Source: Pseudomonas viridiflava
Lineage (GTDB): Bacteria; Pseudomonadota; Gammaproteobacteria; Pseudomonadales; Pseudomonadaceae
NCBI RefSeq assembly: GCF_900591205.1
Contig: NZ_UUPU01000084.1
Coordinates: forward strand, 1 to 64,000
Length of the DNA stretch: 64,000 nucleotides
Reading direction: 5' to 3'
Shown here: in pieces, positions 7,883-16,559 of the stretch
How positions within the stretch are numbered: position 1 is the stretch's first letter
Layout: each line of letters starts with the position of its first letter
Position numbers and translations under genes: made by a program
The notes under the pieces: generated by a model
Told to the model about the DNA's origin: nothing
Database searches by the model: none
Seen by the model: only the letters and a program-made list of their open reading frames with translations

Positions 7883-9277
7883 ATGGCAAGTTTTTCCCAC
7901 GCGGTGGGTGCACACACCTACCGCTTCGACAGCCTCAAGGACGTGATGGCCAAGGCCAGCCCCGCACGCTCCGGGGATTTCCTCGCCGGCGTCGCCGCAC
8001 AGAACGACGGCGAACGGGTCGCGGCGCAAATGGCCTTGGCCAATATTCCACTCAAGCATTTTCTGCAAGAAGCGCTGATCCCTTATGAAAGCGATGAAGT
8101 CACCCGGCTGATCATCGACACCCACGATAAACTGGCGTTTACCGCGGTCAGCCACCTGACCGTCGGCGGCCTGCGCGACTGGCTGCTCAGCGACGCGGCC
8201 GACGAACAATCCCTACGCGCATTGGCGCCCGGGCTGACACCGGAAATGGCCGCCGCCGTGTCCAAGATCATGCGCGTGCAAGACCTGGTGCTGGTGGCGC
8301 AGAAAATCCGCGTGGTCACTCAATTTCGCGGCACCATGGGCCTGCGCGGTCGCCTGTCGACCCGCCTGCAACCCAACCATCCCACGGATGAACCGGCCGG
8401 CATTGCCGCGAGCATTCTCGACGGCCTGCTTTACGGCAACGGCGACGCGATGATCGGCATCAACCCGGCCACCGACAGCATCGCCTCGATCTGCGCCATG
8501 CTGGAGATGCTCGACGCAATCATCCAGCGTTACGAGATCCCGACCCAAGCCTGCGTGCTGACCCACGTCACCACCTCCATTGAAGCCATCAACCGCGGCG
8601 TACCGCTGGACCTGGTGTTTCAGTCGATTGCCGGCACCGAGGCGGCCAATGCCAGTTTCGGCATCAGCCTGAGCGTGTTGCAGGAAGGCTATGACGCGGG
8701 TTTGAGCCTCAATCGCGGCACCCTGGGCCAGAACCTGATGTATTTCGAAACCGGCCAGGGCAGCGCCTTGTCGGCCAACGCGCACTTTGGTGTCGACCAG
8801 CAAACCTGTGAAACCCGCGCCTACGCCGTGGCCCGTCATTTCAAACCGTTTCTGGTAAACACGGTCGTAGGGTTTATCGGCCCCGAGTACCTGTACAACG
8901 GCAAGCAGATCATCCGCGCCGGGCTCGAAGACCACTTCTGCGGCAAGCTGCTGGGCGTACCGATGGGCTGCGACATCTGCTACACCAACCACGCCGAAGC
9001 CGACCAGGACGATATGGACACCCTGCTGACCCTGCTGGGCGTGGCCGGGATCAACTTCATCATGGGCATCCCGGGTTCCGACGACATCATGCTCAACTAC
9101 CAGACCACCTCGTTCCACGACGCCTTGTACGCCCGGCAAACATTGGGTTTAAAACCGGCGCCGGAATTTGAACAGTGGCTGGCCAAAATGGGCATCTTCA
9201 CGCAAGCCGACGGCAAGGTGCATTTCGGCAATAGCCTGCCACCGGCGTTTCGCCACGCCTTGGCGCAATTAGGATGA
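7883..9277 (+). CDS. eutB: Ethanolamine ammonia-lyase large subunit
   Basis: EutB is the catalytic, TIM-barrel subunit of the adenosylcobalamin-dependent enzyme that converts ethanolamine to acetaldehyde and ammonia. The 464-residue protein starts MASFSHAVGAHTYRFDSLKD and contains family blocks such as RGTMGLRGRLSTRLQPNHP, GDAMIGINPATDS, ETGQGSALSANAHFGVDQ and GCDICYTNHAEADQDD. Length is normal. The stop overlaps the eutC start (ATGA), so the subunits are translationally coupled. No eutA reactivase or shell-protein gene is near. The B12 receptor genes lie about 17 kb away in this same window. Confidence 0.97.
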   Translation: MASFSHAVGAHTYRFDSLKDVMAKASPARSGDFLAGVAAQNDGERVAAQMALANIPLKHFLQEALIPYESDEVTRLIIDTHDKLAFTAVSHLTVGGLRDWLLSDAADEQSLRALAPGLTPEMAAAVSKIMRVQDLVLVAQKIRVVTQFRGTMGLRGRLSTRLQPNHPTDEPAGIAASILDGLLYGNGDAMIGINPATDSIASICAMLEMLDAIIQRYEIPTQACVLTHVTTSIEAINRGVPLDLVFQSIAGTEAANASFGISLSVLQEGYDAGLSLNRGTLGQNLMYFETGQGSALSANAHFGVDQQTCETRAYAVARHFKPFLVNTVVGFIGPEYLYNGKQIIRAGLEDHFCGKLLGVPMGCDICYTNHAEADQDDMDTLLTLLGVAGINFIMGIPGSDDIMLNYQTTSFHDALYARQTLGLKPAPEFEQWLAKMGIFTQADGKVHFGNSLPPAFRHALAQLG

Positions 9278-10107
9278 AGGAGCCGCCTGTGCAACTCGAC
9301 CTGCCTGACAACCCGTGGCTGGAACTGCGCCGCCTCACCCCGGCACGCATTGCCCTGGGCCGCACCGGCACCAGTATCCCCACAAATGCACAGCTGGATT
9401 TCCAGTTTGCCCACGCCCAGGCGCGGGACGCGGTGCACCTGCCCTTCGACCATGCAGGGCTAAGTAGCCAACTGGCTGAACGCGGGCGTGACAGCCTGTT
9501 GCTGCACAGTGCGGCTGCCGACCGGCATATGTACCTGCAACGCCCGGACCTGGGGCGGCGTTTAAGTGATGAGTCGGCCCAGCGCCTGCGCGACTACGCG
9601 GCGGCCAACCCTGGCGGGGTGGACCTGGCGGTAGTTGTGGCCGACGGGCTGTCGGCGCTTGCGGTGCATAAACATACCTTGGCGTTTCTTACACGCATGG
9701 AGGAACAGAGCACCGCAGACGGTTGGTCCCTGTCACCGGTGATCCTGGTGGAACAGGGCCGCGTGGCGGTGGCGGATGAGGTGGGGCAGTTGCTCGGGGC
9801 CAAGATGACCGTGATCCTGATCGGCGAACGCCCAGGGCTCAGTTCGCCGGACAGTCTGGGCCTGTATTTTACCTACAACCCCAAGGTCGGCCTTACCGAC
9901 GCCTATCGCAACTGCATCTCAAATGTGCGCCTGGAAGGCTTGAGTTATGGCATGGCGGCGCATCGCCTGCTGTACTTGATGCGAGAGGCGTGTCGCCGGC
10001 AGCTGTCGGGGGTCAATCTGAAGGACGAAGCGCAGGTGCAAACCCTCGAATCCGACGACCCGGATTTGATGAAAGGCAATTTCCTGCTGAGCCCGCCCAC
10101 CGACTGA
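9274..10107 (+). CDS. eutC: Ethanolamine ammonia-lyase small subunit
   Basis: EutC (277 aa) forms the B12-binding interface with EutB. Recognisable blocks are LTPARIALGRTGTSIPT near the N-terminus, DFQFAHAQARDAVHLPFD, and the C-terminal GERPGLSSPDSLGLYFTYNP and RNCISNVRLEGLSY segments that help hold the cobalamin. The overlapping ATGA with eutB supports 1:1 expression. A short AT-poor gap separates it from the acetyltransferase gene; no clear terminator is visible. Confidence 0.96.
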   Translation: MKEPPVQLDLPDNPWLELRRLTPARIALGRTGTSIPTNAQLDFQFAHAQARDAVHLPFDHAGLSSQLAERGRDSLLLHSAAADRHMYLQRPDLGRRLSDESAQRLRDYAAANPGGVDLAVVVADGLSALAVHKHTLAFLTRMEEQSTADGWSLSPVILVEQGRVAVADEVGQLLGAKMTVILIGERPGLSSPDSLGLYFTYNPKVGLTDAYRNCISNVRLEGLSYGMAAHRLLYLMREACRRQLSGVNLKDEAQVQTLESDDPDLMKGNFLLSPPTD

Positions 10108-10198
10108 AACCCGCACGATTGCGCTTTTTCGCGCCTTTAGGCAGCATCAAGTCACGGCCGCTTGTGTGGTCATACCCCTTTGGAAGTTGAGGCCTGGC

Positions 10199-10657
10199 AT
10201 GCGGATTACTCAAGCGACCCTGGAACACCTGGACCTGTTGACCCCGTTGTTCGTCAAATACCGCGAGTTCTACGGGGCCCTGCCCTTCCCGGACTCATCG
10301 CGGGCCTTTCTGGAAAAACGCCTGCGCCGCAAGGAATCGGTGATCTACCTGGCGCTGGCCGACGATGACGACAAAAAAGTGCTTGGGTTTTGCCAGCTGT
10401 ACCCGAGCTTTTCGTCGCTGTCGCTCAAGCGGGTGTGGATTCTCAATGACATCTACGTGGCCGAAGATGCGCGGCGCCAACTGGTGGCGGACAACCTGAT
10501 GCGCACGGCGAAAAAAATGGCCAAGGAAACCCATGCGGTGCGCCTGCGGGTATCAACCAGCAGTGACAATGAAGTGGCGCAGAAGACCTATGAGTCGATC
10601 GGGTTTCGCGAGGACACCGAGTTCAAGAACTACACGCTGCCGATCAGCGAGGACTGA
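10199..10657 (+). CDS. GNAT family N-acetyltransferase
   Basis: A 152-residue acetyl-CoA-dependent acetyltransferase with the normal GNAT order: beta-strands LGFCQLYPSFSSLSLKRVWILNDIYV, the acetyl-CoA pyrophosphate loop in the variant form EDARRQLVADNLMR, then KTYESIGFREDTEFKNYTLPI at the C-terminus. The substrate cannot be inferred. The start at 10199 (MRITQATLEHLDLL) is preferred to the frame's first codon because family members begin at this strand. A homologous gene follows eutBC in P. aeruginosa, so linkage to the ethanolamine cluster is conserved, though a role in that pathway is not established. Confidence 0.85.
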   Translation: MRITQATLEHLDLLTPLFVKYREFYGALPFPDSSRAFLEKRLRRKESVIYLALADDDDKKVLGFCQLYPSFSSLSLKRVWILNDIYVAEDARRQLVADNLMRTAKKMAKETHAVRLRVSTSSDNEVAQKTYESIGFREDTEFKNYTLPISED

Positions 10658-10703
10658 CTTTTTCTAACGCGCCTGTTTTTTGGGGGGGGGCGAATAAGCC
10701 CTT

Positions 10704-10835
10704 GTGGCGAGCGAGCTCGCTCGCGTTGGGCTGCGCAGCAGCCCCACCAAAAACCCCCGCACGCCTCCAGGCAAACAGCGTTGCCTGGGTTTTGGGGCCG
10801 CTGCGCAGCCCAACGCGAGCAAGCTCGCTCGCCAC
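10704..10835. repeat. Long inverted repeat (extended REP doublet)
   Basis: Two arms GTGGCGAGCG...GCGTTGGGCTGCGCAGC and their inverse face each other over about 130 bases with a 40-60 base interior. A second copy with the same arms but a diverged interior lies at 56788-56918. It is a larger palindrome class than the GTGGGAGC repeats elsewhere in the window. Confidence 0.8.
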
Positions 10836-10913
10836 GGGAAGGCGACTCGCCAGCACCCATGAACCGCGACATCCCCCGCTACAAAACCAACAGGCTTTTC
10901 ACCTCTCAATCCG

Positions 10914-10919
10914 TATAAT
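10914..10919 (+). promoter_or_regulatory. -10 box upstream of dedA
   Basis: A consensus TATAAT lies about 105 bases before the dedA start, in the gap after the long inverted repeat. The -35 region is weak, and the long leader leaves room for regulation, but no recognised element was found. Confidence 0.4.
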
Positions 10920-11023
10920 GCGGACCTTTCAGGGTTGTAAGAAATGCGGCATATGCTTGTAGCCTTATTACCCGAGCTTCCGCACAGGCCTGCTGAGTCG
11001 GGCCGTTCACACAGGTGCCATCC

Positions 11024-11680
11024 ATGGATTTCAACCCGCTTGACCTTATCCTGCATCTCGACGTGTACCTCGACCTGCTGGTAACCAATTACGGTCCGTG
11101 GATCTACGCCATTCTGTTCCTGGTGATTTTTTGTGAAACCGGCCTGGTGGTAATGCCGTTCTTGCCAGGTGATTCCTTGCTGTTTATCGCCGGCGCGGTG
11201 GCCGCAGGCGGCGGCATGGACCCGGTCTTGCTGGGCGGCCTGTTGATGCTGGCGGCGATTCTCGGTGACAGCACCAATTACGTGATCGGGCGAACGGTTG
11301 GCGAGCGCTTGTTCAACAACCCGAACTCGAAAATCTTCCGCCGCGACTACCTGCAAAAAACCCACGATTTCTACGACAAGCACGGCGGCAAAACCGTGAC
11401 CCTGGCGCGCTTCCTGCCGATCCTGCGCACCTTTGCGCCGTTCGTCGCCGGCATCGCGAAAATGCCTTACCCACGGTTCTTCGGTTTCAGCGTGCTGGGC
11501 ACCATCCTCTGGGTCGGTGGCCTGGTGACCCTTGGCTATTTCTTCGGCAACGTGCCGTTCATCAAGAAAAACCTGTCGTTGCTGGTGGTGTTCATCATTC
11601 TGCTGTCGCTGGTGCCGATGATCATTGGCGTGTTCCGCAGCCGCTTTGGCCGCACCTCCTCCGAAGCCAAGCCGCAGTAA
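11024..11680 (+). CDS. DedA family inner-membrane protein
   Basis: A 218-residue polytopic membrane protein of the DedA (SNARE-associated/VTT) family, involved in membrane lipid scrambling and membrane-potential homeostasis. Family hallmarks are FCETGLVVMPFLPGDSLLFIAGAVAA, the amphipathic GDSTNYVIGRTVG segment, HGGKTVTLARFLPILRTFAPFVAGIAKM, and ILWVGGLVTLGYFFGN. The start at the ATG of MDFNPLDLIL is chosen; an in-frame GTG nine bases earlier is possible. It is six bases before mtfA, so the two are probably co-transcribed. Confidence 0.92.
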   Translation: MDFNPLDLILHLDVYLDLLVTNYGPWIYAILFLVIFCETGLVVMPFLPGDSLLFIAGAVAAGGGMDPVLLGGLLMLAAILGDSTNYVIGRTVGERLFNNPNSKIFRRDYLQKTHDFYDKHGGKTVTLARFLPILRTFAPFVAGIAKMPYPRFFGFSVLGTILWVGGLVTLGYFFGNVPFIKKNLSLLVVFIILLSLVPMIIGVFRSRFGRTSSEAKPQ

Positions 11681-11686
11681 CCGGCG

Positions 11687-12502
11687 ATGTGGTCCCTCAA
11701 CGCCTGGCGTCGCCGGCGCCTGCTGGCCAAGCACCCGATTGCCGATGACACCTGGCAACGGGTGCGCCACCACCTGACCTTCCTCGACGGCATCAGCGCC
11801 GAGCAGGACCAGTGGCTGCGTGAAGCCTGCGTGGTGTTCCTCGCCGAAAAACACCTGAGCACCCTGCCCGGCGTCGAACTGCACCAGGAACAACGCCTGC
11901 TGCTCGCCGCCCAGGCGCAGTTGCCGCTGATGCACCTCGGCGACCTCGACTGGTATCAGGGCTTCCACGAAATCGTGCTGTACCCCGATGACTTCGTCAG
12001 CCCCCAGCGCCACCGCGACAGCAGCGGCATCGAACACGAGTGGGACGGCGAACACAGCGGCGAAGCCTGGCAACAGGGCCCGGTGATCCTCGCCTGGCCC
12101 GGCGTACTCGCCAGCGGCCAGTGGGAAGGCTACAACCTGGTGATCCACGAACTGGCGCACAAGCTTGACATGCTCAACGGCGACGCCAACGGCCTGCCGC
12201 CGCTGCATCACGACATGCGCGTGCAGGAATGGGCCAGCGTGATGCAAAGCGCGTTCGATGACCTCAATCGCCAGCTGGACGCCAACCCGGACGTCGACAC
12301 CGAGATCGACCCCTACGCCGCCGAAAACCCGGCGGAATTTTTTGCCGTCACCAGCGAGTATTTTTTCAGCGCCCCGGATTTACTGGTCAACAGTTATCCA
12401 CAGGTGTATGCGCAACTGAGCCGCTTTTATCGCCAGGACCCGCTGGCCCGTCTGCACCAACTGCAGGCGCACGACCCGCGTTATCAGCCACAGGGCGAAT
12501 AA
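11687..12502 (+). CDS. mtfA: Zinc-dependent peptidase MtfA
   Basis: MtfA is a cytosolic zinc aminopeptidase that in E. coli titrates the glucose repressor Mlc. The 271-residue protein carries the HExxH zinc motif (VIHELAHKLDM, about residue 155) and the downstream conserved segment AAENPAEFFAVTSEYFF containing the third-ligand glutamate. The N-terminal half with LTFLDGISAEQDQWLREACVVFLAEK matches family members. Whether an Mlc-like target exists here cannot be told. It is followed by ppa on the same strand with its own promoter-like box. Confidence 0.9.
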   Translation: MWSLNAWRRRRLLAKHPIADDTWQRVRHHLTFLDGISAEQDQWLREACVVFLAEKHLSTLPGVELHQEQRLLLAAQAQLPLMHLGDLDWYQGFHEIVLYPDDFVSPQRHRDSSGIEHEWDGEHSGEAWQQGPVILAWPGVLASGQWEGYNLVIHELAHKLDMLNGDANGLPPLHHDMRVQEWASVMQSAFDDLNRQLDANPDVDTEIDPYAAENPAEFFAVTSEYFFSAPDLLVNSYPQVYAQLSRFYRQDPLARLHQLQAHDPRYQPQGE

Positions 12503-12544
12503 CCGTACGACGTCTGGCGCATGGCATCGGCGGCGGAATATGCC

Positions 12545-12550
12545 TATAAT
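12545..12550 (+). promoter_or_regulatory. -10 box of ppa
   Basis: TATAAT followed by a GC-rich start region lies about 60 bases before the ppa ATG, with a weak -35 (TGGCAT) 17 bases upstream. The layout suits a strong housekeeping gene. Confidence 0.5.
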
Positions 12551-12611
12551 CGCCGCCACTTTTAGGCCAATCCGGCCAAGTTTCTTGGCCATTTAACGGG
12601 GGCAACGCCCA

Positions 12612-13139
12612 ATGAGCTACAGCAAGATTCCGGCTGGCAAAGACCTGCCGAACGACATCTACGTCGCCATCGAGATTCCGGCCAACCACGCGCCGATCAA
12701 ATACGAAATCGACAAAGACAGCGACTGCCTGTTCGTTGACCGTTTCATGGCCACCCCGATGTTCTACCCGGCCAACTACGGCTTTATCCCCAACACCCTG
12801 GCCGACGACGGTGACCCCCTCGACGTACTGGTTGTGACCCCTTACCCAGTGACTCCAGGCTCGGTTATCCGCGCACGTCCGGTCGGCATCCTGAACATGA
12901 CCGACGACGGCGGCGGCGATGCCAAAGTTATCGCAGTTCCACACGACAAGCTGTCCCAGCTGTACGTGGACGTGAAGGAATACACCGACCTGCCGCCACT
13001 GTTGCTGGAACAGATCAAACACTTCTTCGAGAACTACAAAGACCTCGAAAAAGGCAAATGGGTGAAGATCGACGGTTGGGGCAACGCAGACGCCGCCCGC
13101 GCCGAGATCCTGAAGTCGGTCGCAGCCTACAAAGGCTGA
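12612..13139 (+). CDS. ppa: Inorganic pyrophosphatase
   Basis: A type I soluble pyrophosphatase (175 aa) that hydrolyses PPi and drives biosynthetic reactions in the cytosol. The active-site signature DDGDPLDVLV, the YGFIPNTL strand, and the later DDGGGDAKVIAV segment provide the metal-binding acids. Length is normal. A strong intrinsic terminator follows the stop codon, marking the end of conserved sequence and the beginning of the accessory island. Confidence 0.97.
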   Translation: MSYSKIPAGKDLPNDIYVAIEIPANHAPIKYEIDKDSDCLFVDRFMATPMFYPANYGFIPNTLADDGDPLDVLVVTPYPVTPGSVIRARPVGILNMTDDGGGDAKVIAVPHDKLSQLYVDVKEYTDLPPLLLEQIKHFFENYKDLEKGKWVKIDGWGNADAARAEILKSVAAYKG

Positions 13140-13170
13140 TACCTGCTCCTCATTGCCCCGGCAATCAAGA

Positions 13171-13197
13171 AAGCCCCGATCATTCGGGGCTTTTTTT
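13171..13197 (+). terminator. Intrinsic terminator of ppa
   Basis: AAGCCCCGA-TCAT-TCGGGGCTT followed by a run of seven T residues, about 32 bases after the ppa stop. Confidence 0.93.
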
Positions 13198-13353
13198 GTG
13201 GGAAAAATTAAACGACCAGTTCAACTCTTTATAGATGACGTTTAGTTTTATTTAACATCCGACAAATCAAGCTACAACTAAGTAAAAACCTACACGCCTA
13301 ACTCAACGCATAGTTTATTTGAAGTAGTTTTCAGGCCAGTAAACTCTGCGTTT

Positions 13354-14124
13354 ATGAATACATCAGGTGATCGTTTAAAAGCACTACTACGGGAAGTTCA
13401 TCTTTCCGCCTCCGACTTCGCCAAGAACCGTGGTGTCACGCCTCAACACGTGAACAACTGGTTCAAGCGCGGTGTACCCATGGGCCGACTCAACGAGATC
13501 GCAGAACTGCTGTGCATCTCCAGCCGTTGGCTGCGCACCGGCGAAGGCCCCAAACACCCACCGGCCAACTTTCTGCTGGAAGGCCCGGATAGCCGCAAAG
13601 GACTGCTCGCCCGCGAAGAAACCGGCAAATACCTCACAGGCCCCGCCTGCCGCCCGCCAAAAATCGACGTGGAGATTGCGCTCCATGCCTCATTCACCGC
13701 CACCGAAAGCATCCGCATCTCGCTGCACACCCTCGAAGCCCTCAACGTAAACCCCGACCGCGCACTGGGCGCCTACATGGTCGACAACAGCATGATCGAC
13801 ATCATCCAACAAGGCGCCACCCTCGCCATCGACAAAGGCCGCACCCAAATCATCGACGGCGAAATCTACGCCGTCGAACACGACGGGATGCTACGCATCA
13901 AATACCTCTACAACCGCCCGGGCGGCGGCCTGCGCATGCGCAGCCACAACGCCGGCGAACACCCGGACGAATACCTGACGCACGAGCAACGCTTTGAACA
14001 GAACTTCGAGATCCTCGGCTGGGTGTTCTGGTGGTCCACCCTGAACAACCGCAGGCCGGTGCCGCTGGACGAGCACCTTTTGGGCTGGGACGGCTCTAAA
14101 ACGGACCCGGAGGTGGGCATTTGA
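13354..14124 (+). CDS. S24/LexA-like phage-type repressor
   Basis: A 256-residue regulator: N-terminal helix-turn-helix (ASDFAKNRGVTPQHVNNWFKRG, residues about 18-40) and a C-terminal peptidase S24-like domain where DNSMIDIIQQG would supply the serine and GMLRIKYLYN the lysine of the catalytic pair. Such proteins repress phage, pyocin or SOS-linked genes and may be inactivated by RecA-stimulated self-cleavage. The upstream 200 bases are AT-rich, unlike the core genome. No phage structural genes are nearby, so this may be a remnant regulator or control the neighbouring island. The conserved cleavage dipeptide is not obvious, so autocleavage is uncertain. Confidence 0.75.
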   Translation: MNTSGDRLKALLREVHLSASDFAKNRGVTPQHVNNWFKRGVPMGRLNEIAELLCISSRWLRTGEGPKHPPANFLLEGPDSRKGLLAREETGKYLTGPACRPPKIDVEIALHASFTATESIRISLHTLEALNVNPDRALGAYMVDNSMIDIIQQGATLAIDKGRTQIIDGEIYAVEHDGMLRIKYLYNRPGGGLRMRSHNAGEHPDEYLTHEQRFEQNFEILGWVFWWSTLNNRRPVPLDEHLLGWDGSKTDPEVGI

Positions 14125-14136
14125 AGTGAATATGGG

Positions 14137-14142
14137 TATCAT
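14137..14142 (+). promoter_or_regulatory. Possible -10 box of a small RNA
   Basis: TATCAT followed by GCGCCGCAC, just after the repressor stop. The arrangement resembles -10/start regions of stable RNAs in Pseudomonas, but the -35 is poor. Confidence 0.3.
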
Positions 14143-14149
14143 GCGCCGC

Positions 14150-14330
14150 ACAATTGGCAGGGTATGGTTTCACAGCCATCCACCCTGCTCGGCGATGCGG
14201 AGGAGTTCCCGCTGATGCCCCCATTATTCAGCCAGACGGTAAGTTGGCTGAGCGATTTGAAGGCTGGTGAGGTTTGTCAAAAACAAGCTGAAGCAGTCCC
14301 CGAGAAGCCGGCCACAAGCCGGCTTTTTAA
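14150..14330 (+). ncRNA. Candidate structured small RNA (or 57-codon ORF)
   Basis: Two stem-loops in tandem (GCAGGGT-ATGG paired with CCAT-ACCCTGC at 14157-14188; GGC-GCGG paired with CCGC-GCC at 14191-14219) are followed 85 bases later by an intrinsic terminator. This layout, with a -10-like box in front, suggests a transcript of about 180 nt. The same stretch also holds an open frame at 14164-14337 (57 codons, starts MVSQPSTLLGDAEEF) in the same frame as the repressor, but it reads through the terminator hairpin and has no clear ribosome site, so I favour RNA. Confidence 0.4.
14306..14328 (+). terminator. Intrinsic terminator
   Basis: AGCCGGC-CACAA-GCCGGCT followed by TTTTT. It ends either the repressor transcript or the candidate small RNA. 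Confidence 0.85.
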
Positions 14331-14337
14331 TGCCTGA

Positions 14338-14786
14338 ACACTGACGATTATTCTCCGTCATTCGAAGCGTCCCTGGGACACCGTATTCAGTTAGGTTTTA
14401 AGCCCTTATCGGATTTCATCGTTGGCTCGGGCTATCGCCGGGCGAGCAAAATGGCATGCGCCAGGCATACTCAAAGCCAATACTTCCTGGCCAAAATTCG
14501 TTTAGCTCGATACCTGCTTTTTCAGTCTGAATGCGGCAGTTTTCGGTCTGAGCCCTGTCCCCCCTGTCTGGTGCGGCCTGCATGCAGAATTTTTGCTGCC
14601 TTCAAACCCTTTTTTTCGGGTAAATCCAGCGTGGTGTGCTTCTGGTAGCCTCTTCAATCAGAATGGTTAAAAACCGTAAATGGCTGTTCGGAGAGTTGCT
14701 TAAAACCTGTATTCTTTTCGACTTTTGAGGGTTGGCCCGTTTGCACGGGCTTTCATCCCGACGTTTTTGCAACAGGAATGATCCCT
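14338..14786. other. Non-coding spacer before the methylase gene
   Basis: About 450 bases of lower-GC DNA with no convincing gene. A 65-codon open frame within it (14451-14648) lacks a ribosome site and family features. A weak inverted repeat (GCCCGTTTGCACGGGC, about 14735) lies 35 bases before the methylase. The spacer probably holds the promoter of the restriction-modification methylase. Confidence 0.6.
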
Positions 14787-16559
14787 ATGAGTAGTTCTGC
14801 TGACCTTGCCATCCTTCCTGCTACTAATCGCAGATATAGTGAGGTTGACCAGCAGAAATCATCCGGGGCTACCTATACTCCCCCGGGTTTCGCTGCTTTT
14901 GTGGCAGATCAAATCGTTTCTGTCGCGCAATTGCCCGCGCAAGGCGAAATCCGTGTTCTAGATCCTGCTGCTGGAGAGGGTGCTCTTCTTGAGGCGCTCC
15001 TCAAGCGAATGCCAGCAGGCACCCTAAGCAGGGTGAGCGTTTTTGGATATGACACCGACCCGGACGCTGTAGTACGCGCATCGGCTCGACTTCAAAGCGC
15101 CTTCCCGGACGTGTCTATTCTGATCGAAGAAAAAGATTTTTTAAGTCATGTATTAAGCCTAAGCGGTGATGCGGATCTTTTTTCTGATGTTCGGACAACG
15201 CAAATGCCATTCGATCTGGTGATTGCGAACCCTCCTTATGTTCGCACTCAGGTTATGGGAACCGAGCAGGCACAGCAGTTGGCTCAGAGCTTTGGGCTCA
15301 CTGGGAGGGTGGATTTGTACTATCCATTCTTGCTAGGAATTTCGCGGGTTCTATCTGAGGGCGGGGTAACAGGGATCATCACCTCTAATCGCTTCATGAC
15401 TACCAAATCAGGGCAGGCTGTGAGGCGAGCCCTATTGTCGAAATTCAGAATCAAACATGTCTGGGATTTGGGAGATACCAAGCTTTTTGATACAGCTGTG
15501 TTACCAGCTGTCCTATTGGCTAAAGGGACTAAGAAAGAATTAGATCCATGCGTCGAAGGCATAGTGTTTTCAACGATTTATGAGTCTAAAGATAATGCCG
15601 TTGCGAATTTTTCGAACGCCTTTGACGCGCTTGCAATGAGCGACAATACTGTTGTATCGATTTCGGATGGGCGAAACTTCTTGGTTCGCCACGGCCTGCT
15701 CGATAATGGTACAAACGCTGAGGGGCTTTGGCGTATTTCAACTGAATCAAGCGATCAATGGCTAGCGACTGTAAATGAAAATACCTGGAACACTTTTCGT
15801 AGGGTTGGGAAAGTTCGTGTAGGTGTTAAATCTACTGCTGACAAGGTCTTTGTTCGCAACGACTGGTCGGATTTGCCAGGTGGTCGTCCGGAGCTTCTTC
15901 GCCCTCTCATTACCCGCCACTGCGCTCGTCAATTCAAAGCCTGTACTCCGAGCAAGGCGAAATATATAAAAGAGATAATGTATCCACATGAATCCAGCTC
16001 AGGAGGTCGGCGGGCAGTTGATTTGAGTTTGTACCCTGCTGCTTCCCGTTATCTTGAGCTACATCGGGATACATTAGAAGCGCGAACTTATTTAATAAAA
16101 GCAGGTCGAGCCTGGTACGAACTCTGGGTTCCTCAAGACCCTGCATCCTGGTCATCCCCAAAGATTGTTTTTCCGGACATATCCGAGAAGCCAACTTTCT
16201 GGATGGATACGGAAGGTGGCATTGTCAACGGGGAGTGCTACTGGATAAAGTGTGAGCGGGAAGACGAAAATGATTTGCTCTGGCTAGCATTAGCGGTGGC
16301 TAACTCAACATTCATTGAGTTCTTTTACGATCATCGTTTTAATAACAAGCTCTACGCCGGCAGAAGGCGTTTCATTACGCAATATGTGGAGCAGTTCCCT
16401 TTGCCGGATCCTGCCCGAAAGGAAACTCAGGCTATCATTGATTTGGCAAAGGCCATCCATGAAGAACTCCCGTCGAACGCGGCAGATCAGAAAATTTCTG
16501 AACTGAACGCGCTCGTTTGGAAAGTGTTCGGATTAAACGCCGAAGAAGTTCCTGGGTAG
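14787..16559 (+). CDS. Type II DNA adenine methyltransferase (Eco57I-like)
   Basis: A 590-residue N6-adenine methyltransferase that would protect the host's recognition sites. Motif I (VLDPAAGEGALLEAL, about residue 57) binds S-adenosylmethionine; motif IV is DLVIANPPYVR with NPPY at 148-151; the C-terminal third resembles the target-recognition part of Eco57I/TaqI-like enzymes (LLRPLITRHCARQFK, NNKLYAGRRRFI). The start at 14787 (MSSSADLA) has an AGGA ribosome site at good spacing; an ATG nine bases earlier is too close to it. Codon use is more AT-rich than the neighbours, a sign of transfer. Its 3' end overlaps the convergent endonuclease gene by 27 bases. Confidence 0.88.
   Translation: MSSSADLAILPATNRRYSEVDQQKSSGATYTPPGFAAFVADQIVSVAQLPAQGEIRVLDPAAGEGALLEALLKRMPAGTLSRVSVFGYDTDPDAVVRASARLQSAFPDVSILIEEKDFLSHVLSLSGDADLFSDVRTTQMPFDLVIANPPYVRTQVMGTEQAQQLAQSFGLTGRVDLYYPFLLGISRVLSEGGVTGIITSNRFMTTKSGQAVRRALLSKFRIKHVWDLGDTKLFDTAVLPAVLLAKGTKKELDPCVEGIVFSTIYESKDNAVANFSNAFDALAMSDNTVVSISDGRNFLVRHGLLDNGTNAEGLWRISTESSDQWLATVNENTWNTFRRVGKVRVGVKSTADKVFVRNDWSDLPGGRPELLRPLITRHCARQFKACTPSKAKYIKEIMYPHESSSGGRRAVDLSLYPAASRYLELHRDTLEARTYLIKAGRAWYELWVPQDPASWSSPKIVFPDISEKPTFWMDTEGGIVNGECYWIKCEREDENDLLWLALAVANSTFIEFFYDHRFNNKLYAGRRRFITQYVEQFPLPDPARKETQAIIDLAKAIHEELPSNAADQKISELNALVWKVFGLNAEEVPG

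Noticed and set aside
14451..14648. A 65-codon open frame in the low-GC spacer before the methylase
   Set aside because: No ribosome site, no family match, and Cys/Pro-rich content typical of non-coding sequence.
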